The translations under genes were made by a program, and so were the position numbers. From Acidobacteriota bacterium (GTDB taxonomy: Bacteria; Acidobacteriota; Blastocatellia; Pyrinomonadales; Pyrinomonadaceae), in the NCBI GenBank assembly GCA_020199995.1, contig JAIVJM010000006.1:1-32296 (forward strand): DNA of 32,296 bases, written 5' to 3'. Below the pieces are notes generated by a model. It was not told where the DNA came from. It did no database searches and saw only the letters and a list, made by a program, of their open reading frames with translations. The stretch's first letter is position 1, and every line of letters begins with the position of its first letter. Shown piece after piece: positions 1-8,705 of the stretch.

Positions 1-260
1 GATGCTCATATCCATCTCACTTTCTGTTGCATATTGGGTCGTACTTCATTGTTGGAACACAATACAGCAAGTAAGCAACTTCACAAACCGGATTACGATT
101 ATAGAGGCTAGCGCCTAACGCTGATTAGACCGCTCGCAGCGGTCTAATCAGGATTGCTGGCGACTTTTACCGCTACCCATGACAGAACTCGTTTTCCCTT
201 CGGGTCTTTAGATTAGATGACGGCCATGAGGACTATAGACTGGAGACTGAACACGGTCCC
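1..260. other. Non-coding left edge of the window
   Basis: I see no supportable coding region in the first 260 bases. Base composition is clearly less GC-rich than the genes that follow. The only clear structure is the perfect hairpin at 121-151, listed separately. This stretch lies downstream of the stop codon of the truncated epimerase at 261, so it is most likely 3' flanking DNA. Confidence 0.5.
121..151. repeat. Perfect 14-bp inverted repeat with 3-nt loop
   Basis: The arm CTGATTAGACCGCT (121-134) is perfectly complementary to AGCGGTCTAATCAG (138-151) around a CGC loop. No T-run follows on either strand, so it is not a standard intrinsic terminator. It could stabilise the 3' end of the upstream minus-strand transcript or be a small mobile palindrome. 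No second copy was seen in the window. Confidence 0.7.
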
Positions 261-986
261 TCATTCTTTCAGCACGTGGCGCAGCGCGCCCTCAAGCTCA
301 GGGTAGGCGAACTGGTAGCCGGTCGCTTTAAGCCGCGCCGGTTCGACGCGCGCGCCGCCGAGGAGGAGCGAGTCGGCCATCTCACGTCCGAGGGCGAGGC
401 GGAGGGCGAAGGCAGGCATGGGCAGGAGGGCCGGGCGGCTGAGCACGCGCCCCATCGCCTTCGTGAATTCGGCGTTGGTGACGGGCGCAGGGGCAACGGT
501 GTTGACAGGGCCGCGAACCTGCTCCTCGTTGAGCGCGTGCTTGATGATGCCGACCACGTCGTCGAGTGCGACCCAGCTCATGTACTGAGCGCCGCTCCCC
601 ATGCGCCCGCCGATGCCGAGCTTGAAGGGCGTCAGCATCTGCGCGAGCGCGCCGCCCTCCGCAGCGAGGACGATGCCGATGCGCAGATGGACGACGCGGA
701 TGCCGGCCTGGCTCGCGGGCAGCGCCGCCTTCTCCCACTCGCGGCAGACTTCGCTCAGGAACTCTTCGCCCGAAGCGCTCTCTTCATGCAGCAACTCACC
801 GCCACGGTTCCCGTAAAAACCGATGGCCGACGCGCTCACCAGAACCTTCGGCTTCTCCCTTAACCCCGCGAGCGTCTCGGCCAGCAGCTTTGTGCTCTTG
901 ACGCGGCTGTCGCGGATGCGCCGCTTCTTCTCAGCCGTCCAGCGTCCCCCATAAGCGATGAATGATGAATGATGAATTAAAAGCAA
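261..986 (-). pseudogene. TIGR01777-family (YfcH-like) SDR epimerase, N-terminally truncated
   Basis: The last ~230 residues match the TIGR01777/YfcH family of NAD(P)-binding epimerases. Signatures seen are GGRWTAEKKRRIRDSRV, the VSASAIGFYGNRG segment, RIGIVLA and the C-terminal domain (DUF1731-like). Intact members are about 300 residues and begin with a GGTGFIG Rossmann motif, which is absent here. Homology stops abruptly at residue ~10, exactly where the ATGAATG palindrome (957-1017) begins. The apparent TTG start and the first residues are repeat-encoded. Without the nucleotide-binding N-terminus the product is unlikely to work as an oxidoreductase. It is either a pseudogene made by a deletion at the repeat or an assembly collapse there. 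The reading frame is otherwise clean, so the event may be recent. Confidence 0.7.
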
Positions 987-1017
987 GGTTTCTTTAATCC
1001 ATCATTCATCATTCATC
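957..1017. repeat. ATGAATG-type inverted repeat (family D)
   Basis: GATGAATGATGAATGATG at 957-974 pairs perfectly with its reverse complement at 1000-1017, an 18-bp stem around a 25-nt AT-rich loop. Each arm is also a tandem repeat of a 7-mer. The right arm contains the murE stop codon (1002-1004) and encodes its last residues (MMNDE). The left arm encodes the apparent N-terminus of the truncated epimerase. It could act as a transcript-end hairpin, but its fit with the homology break suggests an inserted or recombined element. Confidence 0.85.
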
Positions 1018-2498
1018 ATTTCCTCTATCGCTTCCCGCGCCACTTCGCGGTCGTCGAAGTGTTGCTTCGTCTCGCCGACAATCTGGTAGTCCTCGTGCCC
1101 TTTGCCCGCGATGAGCACGAGGTCGCCGGGGCGCGCTTCACGTATGGCGCGGCGGATGGCTTCGCGGCGGTCGGCGACACGGACGTAAGCCTTATCGCTC
1201 GCGCGCAGGCCCACTTCGATGTCGTCGAGGATTGTCTCGGGGTCTTCAGTGCGCGGGTTGTCGGAGGTGGCGATGACGATGTCGCTGAGACGCGCGGCGA
1301 CCTCGCCCATCGGCGCGCGCTTCGAGCGGTCGCGGTCGCCGCCGCAGCCGAAGACCGTGATGACGCGCCCCCGTGTTACGTCGCGCGCCGTGCGCAGGAC
1401 GTTCAGGAGCGCGTCGTCAGTGTGAGCGAAGTCCACGACGACGGCGCAGCCGCGCACGTTTGGCACGCGCTCGAACCGTCCCGGCGCACCCGCGCAAACT
1501 TTCAAGGCGCGAGTCACGGCCTCCAAACCGAAGCCGTGTTCCAGCCCGGTCGCGGCGGCGGCGAGTGCGTTGTAGATATGTGGCCGACCGACGAGCGGCG
1601 ATTCGATGAAGGACTCGCCCTGAGGCGTGATGAGCCGAAAACTCACCCCCTCAAGTGTGAACTCGACATCCCGCGCCGTGACTTCCGCCGCTGCTTCGAG
1701 CGCGTAGCGGACGACGCGCTCGCCTTCCTTCTCTAATTCTTCCGCCAGCCGCACGCCGTACTCGTCGTCCACATTGATGATTGAGACCCGAGGCCGCTCG
1801 CCGAGGCTCCCGTCGAAGAGCTTGAGCTTGGCGGCGAAGTAAGTCTCCATCGTCCCGTGGTAGTCGAGATGGTCGCGCGTCAGGTTCGAGAAGACGGCCA
1901 CGTCGAACCTGAGCGCGTCGCAGCGGCGCAGGTCGAGCGCCTGTGAAGAGGCTTCCATCACGGCCACGCCGCAACCCTTTTCGACGGCTCGCCGGAGCAG
2001 GCGCTGGATGTCGGACGACTCTGGCGTCGTGTGCTCTGCGCGCGTGCGCTCGCCCGCGACGCGGTACTCGACCGTGCTCAGGAAGGCGTTCGGAGTCCCC
2101 GCTTCATCGGCCATCGCGGCGACGAGGTAGGCGGTCGTCGTCTTCCCGTTCGTTCCCGTAATGCCGACCAGCCGCAATTCGCGCGAGGGATGGTCGTGGA
2201 CTTCGGCGGCGGCGAGCGCGAGGGCGCGACGCGCGTCTTCGACCTTGACCCACGAGCCTCTAAAGCCTTCGGGACGTTCGCCCTCCGAGACGACGCCCGC
2301 CGCGCCCTGCCGCAGGGCATCCTCGATGAAGCGATGCGCGTCCACATTCGCGCCGCGAATCGCGACGAAGAGCCAGCCCTCCCGCACCTGCCTCGAATCG
2401 TGCGTCACGTCAGAGACGGAGGCGCGCCCGTCGCCCGCTAACTCTCCGCCGACCGCGCGCGCGACTTCGCCGAGCGTCACGAAAGTTTGCTTTGCCAC
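1002..2498 (-). CDS. murE: UDP-N-acetylmuramoyl-L-alanyl-D-glutamate--2,6-diaminopimelate ligase (MurE)
   Basis: This is the cytoplasmic Mur ligase that adds meso-diaminopimelate to UDP-MurNAc-L-Ala-D-Glu using ATP. The 498 residues show the three-domain layout at normal family length. Seen are the Mur N-terminal domain (about 1-105), the P-loop GITGTNGKTTTAY (GTNGKT at 115-120), the central HTTPESSDIQ region, and the C-terminal domain with the DNPR motif (413-416) that marks meso-DAP rather than lysine specificity. The start is a GTG at 2498; the only purine-rich stretch upstream (GGGAG) is rather far, so the start is moderately uncertain. The last residues, MMNDE, and the stop lie in a palindromic repeat. 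Isolated from a full dcw cluster, it is the last intact gene of the minus-strand block, 74 bp after the EEP gene. Confidence 0.96.
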   Translation of the reverse strand: MAKQTFVTLGEVARAVGGELAGDGRASVSDVTHDSRQVREGWLFVAIRGANVDAHRFIEDALRQGAAGVVSEGERPEGFRGSWVKVEDARRALALAAAEVHDHPSRELRLVGITGTNGKTTTAYLVAAMADEAGTPNAFLSTVEYRVAGERTRAEHTTPESSDIQRLLRRAVEKGCGVAVMEASSQALDLRRCDALRFDVAVFSNLTRDHLDYHGTMETYFAAKLKLFDGSLGERPRVSIINVDDEYGVRLAEELEKEGERVVRYALEAAAEVTARDVEFTLEGVSFRLITPQGESFIESPLVGRPHIYNALAAAATGLEHGFGLEAVTRALKVCAGAPGRFERVPNVRGCAVVVDFAHTDDALLNVLRTARDVTRGRVITVFGCGGDRDRSKRAPMGEVAARLSDIVIATSDNPRTEDPETILDDIEVGLRASDKAYVRVADRREAIRRAIREARPGDLVLIAGKGHEDYQIVGETKQHFDDREVAREAIEEMMNDE

Positions 2499-2572
2499 TC
2501 CTGAAAGGTCGTCTCCCTTTTGCGCAATCCGAGTTGACGAAAAAACTGTGGGCGATTATAACCCGCGCCGCT

Positions 2573-3445
2573 TCAAGGCCGCTCGATTTCCAGCTCCGCG
2601 ACGAGCGGCAGGTGGTCTGAGGCGAGTGTCTGCACGACGCGCGCGCTCTTTACGAGGATGCCGGAGCCGCCGTGGAAAATATAATCAATCCTCTTCCTCG
2701 GTTTGTCAGCCGGGTAGGTGAGCCCCCCCTCCGCGGCCCCGCCCCCCGCGGGCCACACGTCGTTGAAATGCTTGAGCATCAGTTGGTAGGTAGTACCCGA
2801 AGGCTCGTCGTTGAAGTCGCCGGCGACGATGAGCGGCGCTTCCTGCCGCGCGCGAAGCGCGGCGAGCAACTGCCCGGCCTCGTAGAGACGGTTGTCGGCG
2901 TGCTGGTAGTCGAGGTGCGTGGTGACGAAGTTGATTCTCTGCCCTTTAAGTTCGACTTCGACGCGGAGGAAGCCTCGGCGCTCGGCCTCGCGCAGGTGTG
3001 CATAGCGCCGGTGGTCTATCGAGAGGATGGGGAGGCGCGAGAGCACCGCCACGCCGTACTGCCCGCCCTGAAAATTCAGGTTGTGCGCGAAGGCGAACTC
3101 CATCTTCGTCAAACGCGCCAGCTCTCTGATCTGGTCAACGCGCCCGGTGCGCTCGACGCCGCGGTCAACCTCCTGCAAGGCGACGAGGTCGGGTCGCTCG
3201 CGCCTGATGACCTCAGCGATGCGCGCGAGGTCGAGTTTTTTGTCCATCCCGAGGCCGACGTGGACGTTGTAGGTCATCACGCGCAGCCTGACCTTACCGC
3301 GCGCTTTCGTGCGCGGAAGTGTCAAGGCGGCGAACAACGCCGCCAGCACACACAACAGTACCGCGAGCGGTAGCGAGCGGGTTCTCGCCGCCCGCCCAAA
3401 CCCGCTCGCTCTCGTTCGCGGTACTGTCTGAACGTGCTTCTTCAT
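2573..3445 (-). CDS. Endonuclease/exonuclease/phosphatase-fold protein with N-terminal membrane anchor
   Basis: The 290 residues carry the full EEP (DNase I/sphingomyelinase-like) motif set: MTYNVH, LVALQEVD, TTHLDYQ, AGDFND, RIDYIF and ASDHLP. These supply the metal-binding and catalytic Asn, Glu, Asp and His residues. A hydrophobic stretch at about residues 26-43 is a signal peptide or anchor, so the domain is probably exported. Related secreted proteins cleave phosphodiesters in nucleic acids or lipid headgroups; the substrate cannot be read from sequence. The ATG at 3445 directly follows the TAA of the upstream gene with no clear ribosome-binding site, implying translational coupling. Residues ~6-31 are encoded by the inverted repeat at 3355-3427, so part of the export signal is repeat-derived. 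TTG or GTG codons just past the repeat could be an alternative start. Confidence 0.88.
   Translation of the reverse strand: MKKHVQTVPRTRASGFGRAARTRSLPLAVLLCVLAALFAALTLPRTKARGKVRLRVMTYNVHVGLGMDKKLDLARIAEVIRRERPDLVALQEVDRGVERTGRVDQIRELARLTKMEFAFAHNLNFQGGQYGVAVLSRLPILSIDHRRYAHLREAERRGFLRVEVELKGQRINFVTTHLDYQHADNRLYEAGQLLAALRARQEAPLIVAGDFNDEPSGTTYQLMLKHFNDVWPAGGGAAEGGLTYPADKPRKRIDYIFHGGSGILVKSARVVQTLASDHLPLVAELEIERP
3355..3427. repeat. CAGTACCGCGAGCG inverted repeat (family A), copy 1, inside a coding region
   Basis: Arm 3355-3383 starts ACAGTACCGCGAGCGGTAGC, and 3399-3427 is its reverse complement with 26 of 29 matches, around a 15-nt loop. The arrangement is like a REPIN, two inverted REP units. 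The whole element is read in frame as part of the N-terminus of the EEP protein. A second copy with the same CAGTACCGCGAGCG core is at 15107-15190. Confidence 0.85.
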
Positions 3446-4591
3446 TTAGACTTTGATAAAGATTCGCCGGCGGTAAAGAATCCACATCAGCCCGAGCCAC
3501 AGCAGCACGAAGCAGAGGGCGAACATGAGCGACGCGTTGACTGGCGACGCCCACGAAGCGAACAGATTGTTGAAGATGACGCTGTGCAGCGCGACCTGCT
3601 TGCCCTCCGCGCCCGCGAATTTGATGAGCCCGAGGAGCCGCGCGAAGATGCCCGTCAGGAAAAAGACCGCGAGCGCGTTAACGCCGAAGACGACGAAGGG
3701 CGTCGCCCAACGACGCACGCCCTTGATATCTATCAGCCAGTAGCAGACAGCGAGGAGTTGCAGCGCCATCCCCGCCGTGAACAGGACGTAAGAACTCGTC
3801 CACAAAGGCTTGTTGATGGGGAACCAGAAGTTCCACGCCCAGCCCGCCACGACACAGCCCGCGCCCGCGACGAACATCGCCGCCGTTCGCTCGACGGGCG
3901 TCCGGCGCGAGCGCAGCAGGTGGCCTGTAAGCACGCCGCAGAGCGTCGTCGCAATCGCGGGAATCGTGCTCAGAATCCCCTCTGGGTCGTAGACCTTCGC
4001 CTGCTTCCAGATGTGCCCCTCCAACAGCGCGCGGTCAATATACGCGGCCAGATTCCCTTCCTTGCCGAGGTCGCCCGCGCCAAAGCCGGGAACCGTGACG
4101 AGCGTCATCAGCATCCAGTAGACGACGAGGAGCGCCGCCGCGATTAATCCTTGCGTGCGCCAGTCGGTCTTGAGAAAAATGATCGCCGCGAAGAGGTAGC
4201 AGACGGCGATGCGCTGGAGGACGCCGGGGACGCGGATGGTCGGGAAGTCGAAATAGGGAAAGCCCGCAAGCACCATCCCGAGCGCGAAGATGACGAGCGA
4301 GCGGCGGAGGATTTTGACATAGAGGTCGCGCTTCGGGCCGCCCGCTTCGGCGCGGCGAGAGAGCGCGAGCGTGATCGAGACTCCGACGATGAAGAGGAAG
4401 AACGGGAAAATGAGGTCGGTCGGTGTCCACCCGTGCCATTCGGCGTGCTTGAGCGGCGAGTAGATCGCGCCCCACGTGCCGGGGTTATTCACGAGAATCA
4501 TCCCCGCGATGGTCATGCCGCGGAACGCGTCGAGCGAGAGCATGCGCCCCGACGCCTCCAAGCCCCCTTGTTCCACGGTCGTCGCACTCAT
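3446..4591 (-). CDS. NagX/HGSNAT-like membrane acyltransferase (DUF5009)
   Basis: This 381-residue polytopic membrane protein has the heparan-alpha-glucosaminide N-acetyltransferase/DUF5009 signature: [20 protein letters not shown], then [19 protein letters not shown] with the conserved His and Asp, followed by about nine further hydrophobic segments. In eukaryotes the family moves acetyl groups across a membrane onto glucosamine. The bacterial NagX proteins lie in N-acetylglucosamine utilisation clusters and are thought to help GlcNAc enter the cell. The start at 4591 is preceded by GAGGAG nine bases upstream; that site overlaps the GH3 stop codon, showing coupling. A longer upstream reading is excluded because it overlaps the GH3 coding end. 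Flanking hexosaminidases support a role in amino-sugar uptake. Confidence 0.88.
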   Translation of the reverse strand: MSATTVEQGGLEASGRMLSLDAFRGMTIAGMILVNNPGTWGAIYSPLKHAEWHGWTPTDLIFPFFLFIVGVSITLALSRRAEAGGPKRDLYVKILRRSLVIFALGMVLAGFPYFDFPTIRVPGVLQRIAVCYLFAAIIFLKTDWRTQGLIAAALLVVYWMLMTLVTVPGFGAGDLGKEGNLAAYIDRALLEGHIWKQAKVYDPEGILSTIPAIATTLCGVLTGHLLRSRRTPVERTAAMFVAGAGCVVAGWAWNFWFPINKPLWTSSYVLFTAGMALQLLAVCYWLIDIKGVRRWATPFVVFGVNALAVFFLTGIFARLLGLIKFAGAEGKQVALHSVIFNNLFASWASPVNASLMFALCFVLLWLGLMWILYRRRIFIKV

Positions 4592-4604
4592 TTTCTTCAA
4601 CTCC

Positions 4605-6395
4605 TCACTGTCGCGTTGCGGACGCGTCGTTTCTCTTCCCGTCCAGTTGAATCCCCGCCCCGATCTCAAAGAGCCCCGGAATCCTGACCGGCAGACGCCC
4701 GCGCGTGGGGACTTCGCCGAGCAGGACGCGGACGGCAGCCGCCTGCGCCACGTCTTCGATGGCGTAGGCCGTGAGGTAGACCGCGGCTTCGGGGAATTGC
4801 CTGATGAGATATGGCCCGCCGAAGGCCGCCACGGCGACGGGCTTACCCGACGCAATCAGTCGGCGGACGAACTCGGCCTGCGCCTCGGGCAAAGCCACCG
4901 TGCCTTTGTTCGCCGCGCGCTTGACGAAAGGCGCGACGACGACTGTCTCGGCCTTCGACGCTTCGGCCAGAAGCTTTTCGTATTCTTCGGCGGTCGTCCT
5001 CGGGTCGGCGCGGAGCACGCGCGCGTTCTTCAGACGGCTTTTAATCTCGGGGATAAAGGTGCGCCCCTCCTCCGGGTCTTCGTCCGCGGCAATGACGACG
5101 AAGAGCGTGCGGGCCGCGCGCGCGGCGTCGAGTGGCAGCAGACCGCCGCCGTTTCGCAGCAGCGTAATCGAGTGCTCGGCGACCCTCCGCGCTTCGAGCA
5201 CTGACTCCGGGCGCTCGATCACACGGTTGACTGCGGAGAGATCAACCACACGCTTCTCCGCGAGGCCCAGACGGTATTTCGCGCGCAGGATGCGGCGCAC
5301 GCTTTCGTCAATGCGCGACTCTGAAATCTCGCCGCGCCGGACGGCCTCGACAATCGCGTCGAGCGCGCCCTTCGGGTCGGGCGGCGAGAGCGCGAGGTCG
5401 GCTCCTGCCTTGATGGCGCGCACCGCGGCCTCGCCGCCGGGGTAGCCCTTCGTAATCGCGCCCATCCCGAGCGAGTCCGTGACGATGAGGCCGTCGAAGC
5501 CCAGCTCGCGCCGCAGCAGCTCGCCGGTCAACTTCGGCGAAAGCGAGGCGGGCAGCTCGTCGCCCGTGACGAGCGGGAGGGCGATGTGCGCCGTCATCAC
5601 GGCGTCAACCCCGGCGGCAATCGCGGCGCGGAAAGGGACCAATTCGACCCTTTCGAGACGCGCGCGGTCGGCCTTGATGGTGGCGAGCCCGATGTGCGAA
5701 TCAACCGCCGTGTCGCCGTGCCCCGGAAAATGCTTTGCGGTCGCGAGCGCGCCGCCATCGCGCACGCCGCGCACCGCGGCTTCGACGAACTCGGCCACGC
5801 GCCGCGGGTCTTCGCCGAAGCTGCGCACGCTGATGACCGGGTTGTCGGGATTATTGTTGATGTCCGCAACAGGCGCGAAGAGCCAGTTGACGCCGACGGC
5901 GCGCATCTCTTCGGCGGTGATACGGCCCTGCAGGTAGGCGGCGCGCGGGTCGCCAGCCGCGGCCACGCCCATGCTGTTGGTGAAGGGCGTGCCGTTCTTC
6001 ATCTGCATGCGCAGGCCGCGCTCGTAGTCGGCGGCGACAAAGAGCGGGACGCGCGCCGCGCGCTGCAATTCGTTCGTCAGCGCGGCGACCTCGTTCGGGC
6101 TCCCGCCGCGCACAATAACGCCGCCCAGAGCCTGTTCAGTCACCTGCTTTTTCAGCTCCCCGAAGCGCTCACCCGAGACGTTCATAAACTCGGTCTGCGT
6201 GGCCGTCATCAACATCTGCCCGGCGCGCTCGCGCAAAGAGAGGCTCTTCAACGTCTCTTCGACCCAACGCGTCGCGGCCCTCTCGTCCGCGACCGCTCCC
6301 GAACTCGTTTTCGCGGTTTGCCGCGGCGACGCGACGACCGCCGCGGAGAGTGTCGCGGCGAGCAGGACGAATGAAAGGGGTCTCGGACTTTTCAT
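4605..6395 (-). CDS. Secreted NagZ-type beta-N-acetylhexosaminidase, glycoside hydrolase family 3
   Basis: The 596 residues start with a signal peptide (about 1-25), then a GH3 TIM barrel. KHFPGHGDT at 221-229 followed by VDSH is the His-containing loop that marks NagZ-like N-acetylglucosaminidases, and [10 protein letters not shown] holds the nucleophile Asp307. A C-terminal GH3 alpha/beta sandwich follows (about 390-580). Classical NagZ is cytoplasmic and lacks this second domain; this form resembles the longer exported homologues. It should release terminal GlcNAc from muropeptides or chitin-like oligomers in the periplasm. The ATG at 6395 was chosen because a signal peptide begins there and upstream residues would overlap the GH20 gene. 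It lies 13 bp after the GH20 stop and 13 bp before the NagX-like start. Confidence 0.93.
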   Translation of the reverse strand: MKSPRPLSFVLLAATLSAAVVASPRQTAKTSSGAVADERAATRWVEETLKSLSLRERAGQMLMTATQTEFMNVSGERFGELKKQVTEQALGGVIVRGGSPNEVAALTNELQRAARVPLFVAADYERGLRMQMKNGTPFTNSMGVAAAGDPRAAYLQGRITAEEMRAVGVNWLFAPVADINNNPDNPVISVRSFGEDPRRVAEFVEAAVRGVRDGGALATAKHFPGHGDTAVDSHIGLATIKADRARLERVELVPFRAAIAAGVDAVMTAHIALPLVTGDELPASLSPKLTGELLRRELGFDGLIVTDSLGMGAITKGYPGGEAAVRAIKAGADLALSPPDPKGALDAIVEAVRRGEISESRIDESVRRILRAKYRLGLAEKRVVDLSAVNRVIERPESVLEARRVAEHSITLLRNGGGLLPLDAARAARTLFVVIAADEDPEEGRTFIPEIKSRLKNARVLRADPRTTAEEYEKLLAEASKAETVVVAPFVKRAANKGTVALPEAQAEFVRRLIASGKPVAVAAFGGPYLIRQFPEAAVYLTAYAIEDVAQAAAVRVLLGEVPTRGRLPVRIPGLFEIGAGIQLDGKRNDASATRQ

Positions 6396-6408
6396 TGAAT
6401 CTCTACTT

Positions 6409-8568
6409 TCAGTTTGGCTGGTCGGGACGAGAGCCGAGGCCGAACTCGGCGGGTGAAGGCAGCGTCGAAGTCTGCTCGTACTCACGCAGAAGGTCTTCGA
6501 GCTGCTTGCCGCGCGCAAGCCAGCGCGAGACGGCGAGATCGTAGCGCGCGAGGATACTGTCGAGCCAGTACGGGCGATTCTCACGCAGCCATTGTTCGCG
6601 GTATGCCGCTCGCAGCAGCGTCAGTTCCTCAGCCATCTCGCGGAAAGAGTTGTAGACTGCGCCCGTATAGGAGCGGAGCCGTCGAACCTTGCGCCGGTCG
6701 CCGAGGTTGAGATAGGCGTTCCAGTAGTCGCGGCTGAACTGTTCAACGACCTGCATCCGCCGCCCCAGATGGTCGAGGCGGCGTGCGGCAAAGATGGCCG
6801 CGTCAACCGCCGTCCGGTTGCGCCGCACGCCCTCGCGCTCGCGCAGCAGCACCTCTTCCGCCCCCTCGACCGCGAGGCGCATCTGCCGCGTCTTCTCGCC
6901 GAGGGCGCGCGCGCTCTCTTCCTGAAAGATGTCGTTGAAGGGGTCGCGCCAGAACAGCGCGTCACTCGCGGCGGTGCCGAGCAGCGTGCCCGCGCTGCCG
7001 AGCACGCGCAGCGCCTTCGTCACCTCTCGGCCCTCGCGGCGAAAGAAGGCCCACTGGAAGTCGCGGTTGAAGTCGCCTGTATCGGCGCTCGCGTCCTCCC
7101 ACGAGACAGCCGCGCCGAGCACGACGGCATACCAAGTCATCTCGAACAGAGACTCGCCGTCGTCGTCCCACTGCGTGTTCATCATCCCGAGAGCGTCCGC
7201 GGCCTGTCCGTCGCGCACGAAGTTTTTGATGTTGATGGTGGCGGCGTCGAAGTTGGGAAAGATTTGGTTCCAGCTCTGCACGCCGGGGCAGACGAACTGT
7301 TGGAGACCGGCCTTCAGAAAGGGTTCGATGCGCGCCTTGAAATCTTTGCGTGGCGTGTAGTCCCAGTTCATCACGATCATGTCGCGCGGGATGCTGCCGA
7401 TGAGTTCCGGGTGATTGAGCGCGATGTCGCCCCAGAACATCAGACGCCGGTCGTAGGGCTTCAGAATCTCGCGCACGCGCCGCAGGTGCTCGAAGTAGAC
7501 CTTGCCGACGCCTTCTGCCTTGACCGCCTCGGCGCTGCGCCCCTGCCCCAGCTCGAACGTCTCGTCCGCGCCGATGTGGAAGAACTTCGAGGGGAAGAGT
7601 TCGGCGAGTTCCACGTACCAGTCGGCGATGAGTTTGTAGCTTCCTTCGGCCTGCGGCGAGAGCACATCGCCGTAGGGCACCTCGGCCAGCTCGTTGTACT
7701 TCTCCAGCCGGAGCGCCTTGTGCAGGTGGCCAAATGTCTGCTGCTCGGGGACGAGTTCAATATGATAGCGGCGCGCGTAAACTACCAGCTCGCGAATTTC
7801 GGCGGGCGTCAGCGAGCCGCCTTCGGGGCCGATGAGCGGGTGCGCGTTCGACTTGAAGGTGTGCTCCATGTAGAACGAGTGCATGTTGAGCTTGAAGGCC
7901 GCAAAGGTGCGCAGTTGCCGCTTGACGTATTCGACGGTGGGGACGGGGCCGCGGCTGATGTCGTCCGACACCGCGCGCCAGCGCATCGTGGGCCAGTCGG
8001 CGATGTGTGCGCCCTGCACGTATGCGCGCTCGCCCGCGCCGCGCACCAACTGCTTCAAAGTCTGCAAGCCGTAGAACGTGCCCGCCGTCGTCCGCCCCGC
8101 GACGACGATCTCTCGGGCCGTGACGCTCAGCAGGTATCCTTCGTCGTTGACGCGCTCGGCTCTGACATCAAAATTCGCACGCTCCAGCGCTTCGGCGGTG
8201 CTTTGATTGCCGATCAGGCCGACGACGATGCGCCCGCGCCCGGAACCTGTCCCCAATTTGAGCGCGAGGCCCGCCGTCTCTCGCACGTCGTCGATAAAAT
8301 CCTGCGCGGCGAAGCGGTCGTCCTCCGACTTTTTATCGGCCAGCACCAGACGCGTCTTTTGCCCGAGCATGAATCTCTCGCCTGTCTCTTTCAATTGCTT
8401 CGGACGTGGAAGAATTTGGACTATGCTTTCGCGGGTCGTTGTTTCGGGCGCAGCCTTTTCGTGAGCGGGCTTTGTCTGTGCGTGCGCGCCCGCCGGGGCG
8501 CTGAGGACGAACACGCAGCAGAGCAGAGTCGCGCGGACTCTGCTCTCGAAAACAGAAGCGATTCGCAT
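6409..8568 (-). CDS. Secreted beta-N-acetylhexosaminidase, glycoside hydrolase family 20
   Basis: The 719 residues comprise a signal peptide (about 1-30, ending AGAHAQ), a GH20 N-terminal domain (about 50-190), the catalytic barrel beginning at MRWRAVSDDISRGPVPT, and a helical C-terminal region. The acid/base pair is in HIGADETFELG (Asp335-Glu336), as expected for substrate-assisted hydrolysis of terminal GlcNAc/GalNAc. The barrel motif KLNMHSFYMEHTF is typical of the family. The start at 8568 is preferred over the ATG at 8628 because it begins the signal peptide and because 8628 lies in a predicted -10 box (8627-8632). It is the first gene of the minus-strand amino-sugar operon and is divergent from the SIS gene. 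The substrate could be chitin, muropeptides or glycans. Confidence 0.93.
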   Translation of the reverse strand: MRIASVFESRVRATLLCCVFVLSAPAGAHAQTKPAHEKAAPETTTRESIVQILPRPKQLKETGERFMLGQKTRLVLADKKSEDDRFAAQDFIDDVRETAGLALKLGTGSGRGRIVVGLIGNQSTAEALERANFDVRAERVNDEGYLLSVTAREIVVAGRTTAGTFYGLQTLKQLVRGAGERAYVQGAHIADWPTMRWRAVSDDISRGPVPTVEYVKRQLRTFAAFKLNMHSFYMEHTFKSNAHPLIGPEGGSLTPAEIRELVVYARRYHIELVPEQQTFGHLHKALRLEKYNELAEVPYGDVLSPQAEGSYKLIADWYVELAELFPSKFFHIGADETFELGQGRSAEAVKAEGVGKVYFEHLRRVREILKPYDRRLMFWGDIALNHPELIGSIPRDMIVMNWDYTPRKDFKARIEPFLKAGLQQFVCPGVQSWNQIFPNFDAATINIKNFVRDGQAADALGMMNTQWDDDGESLFEMTWYAVVLGAAVSWEDASADTGDFNRDFQWAFFRREGREVTKALRVLGSAGTLLGTAASDALFWRDPFNDIFQEESARALGEKTRQMRLAVEGAEEVLLREREGVRRNRTAVDAAIFAARRLDHLGRRMQVVEQFSRDYWNAYLNLGDRRKVRRLRSYTGAVYNSFREMAEELTLLRAAYREQWLRENRPYWLDSILARYDLAVSRWLARGKQLEDLLREYEQTSTLPSPAEFGLGSRPDQPN

Positions 8569-8626
8569 AATTTTAACTTTAATTGCCGTAGCCCTGTGGA
8601 AAACTCGTCTGTACACTTGCGCCGAC

Positions 8627-8654
8627 ATTTAACATGATGGCAAAAGAGTGTCAA
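8627..8654 (-). promoter_or_regulatory. Predicted sigma70-type promoter for the GH20-GH3-nagX-like operon
   Basis: On the minus strand a perfect TTGACA (8649-8654) is followed, after 16 bp, by TTAAAT (8627-8632). Transcription would start near 8620, about 50 bases upstream of the GH20 start codon at 8568. The alternative ATG at 8628 would overlap the -10 element. Prediction from sequence only. Confidence 0.5.
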
Positions 8655-8705
8655 CGCGCATGCTCGTCCGGCGCTTCGGGTCACTTGAGAGAGAGGCGAA
8701 AAAAT

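Noticed and set aside
99-160. Possible integron attC site (GCCTAAC followed by a hairpin)
   Set aside because: No matching GTTRRRY core follows the hairpin and no integrase or cassette array is visible.
4592-4855. Upstream extension of the NagX-like gene
   Set aside because: It overlaps the GH3 coding end in another frame, and the ATG at 4591 has a clear GAGGAG site.
6592-8637. 681-residue plus-strand frame antisense to the GH20 gene
   Set aside because: It is a shadow of a GC-rich gene: Arg/Glu/Val-rich, no domain, no ribosome-binding site, while the opposite strand has a full GH20 domain and catalytic motif.
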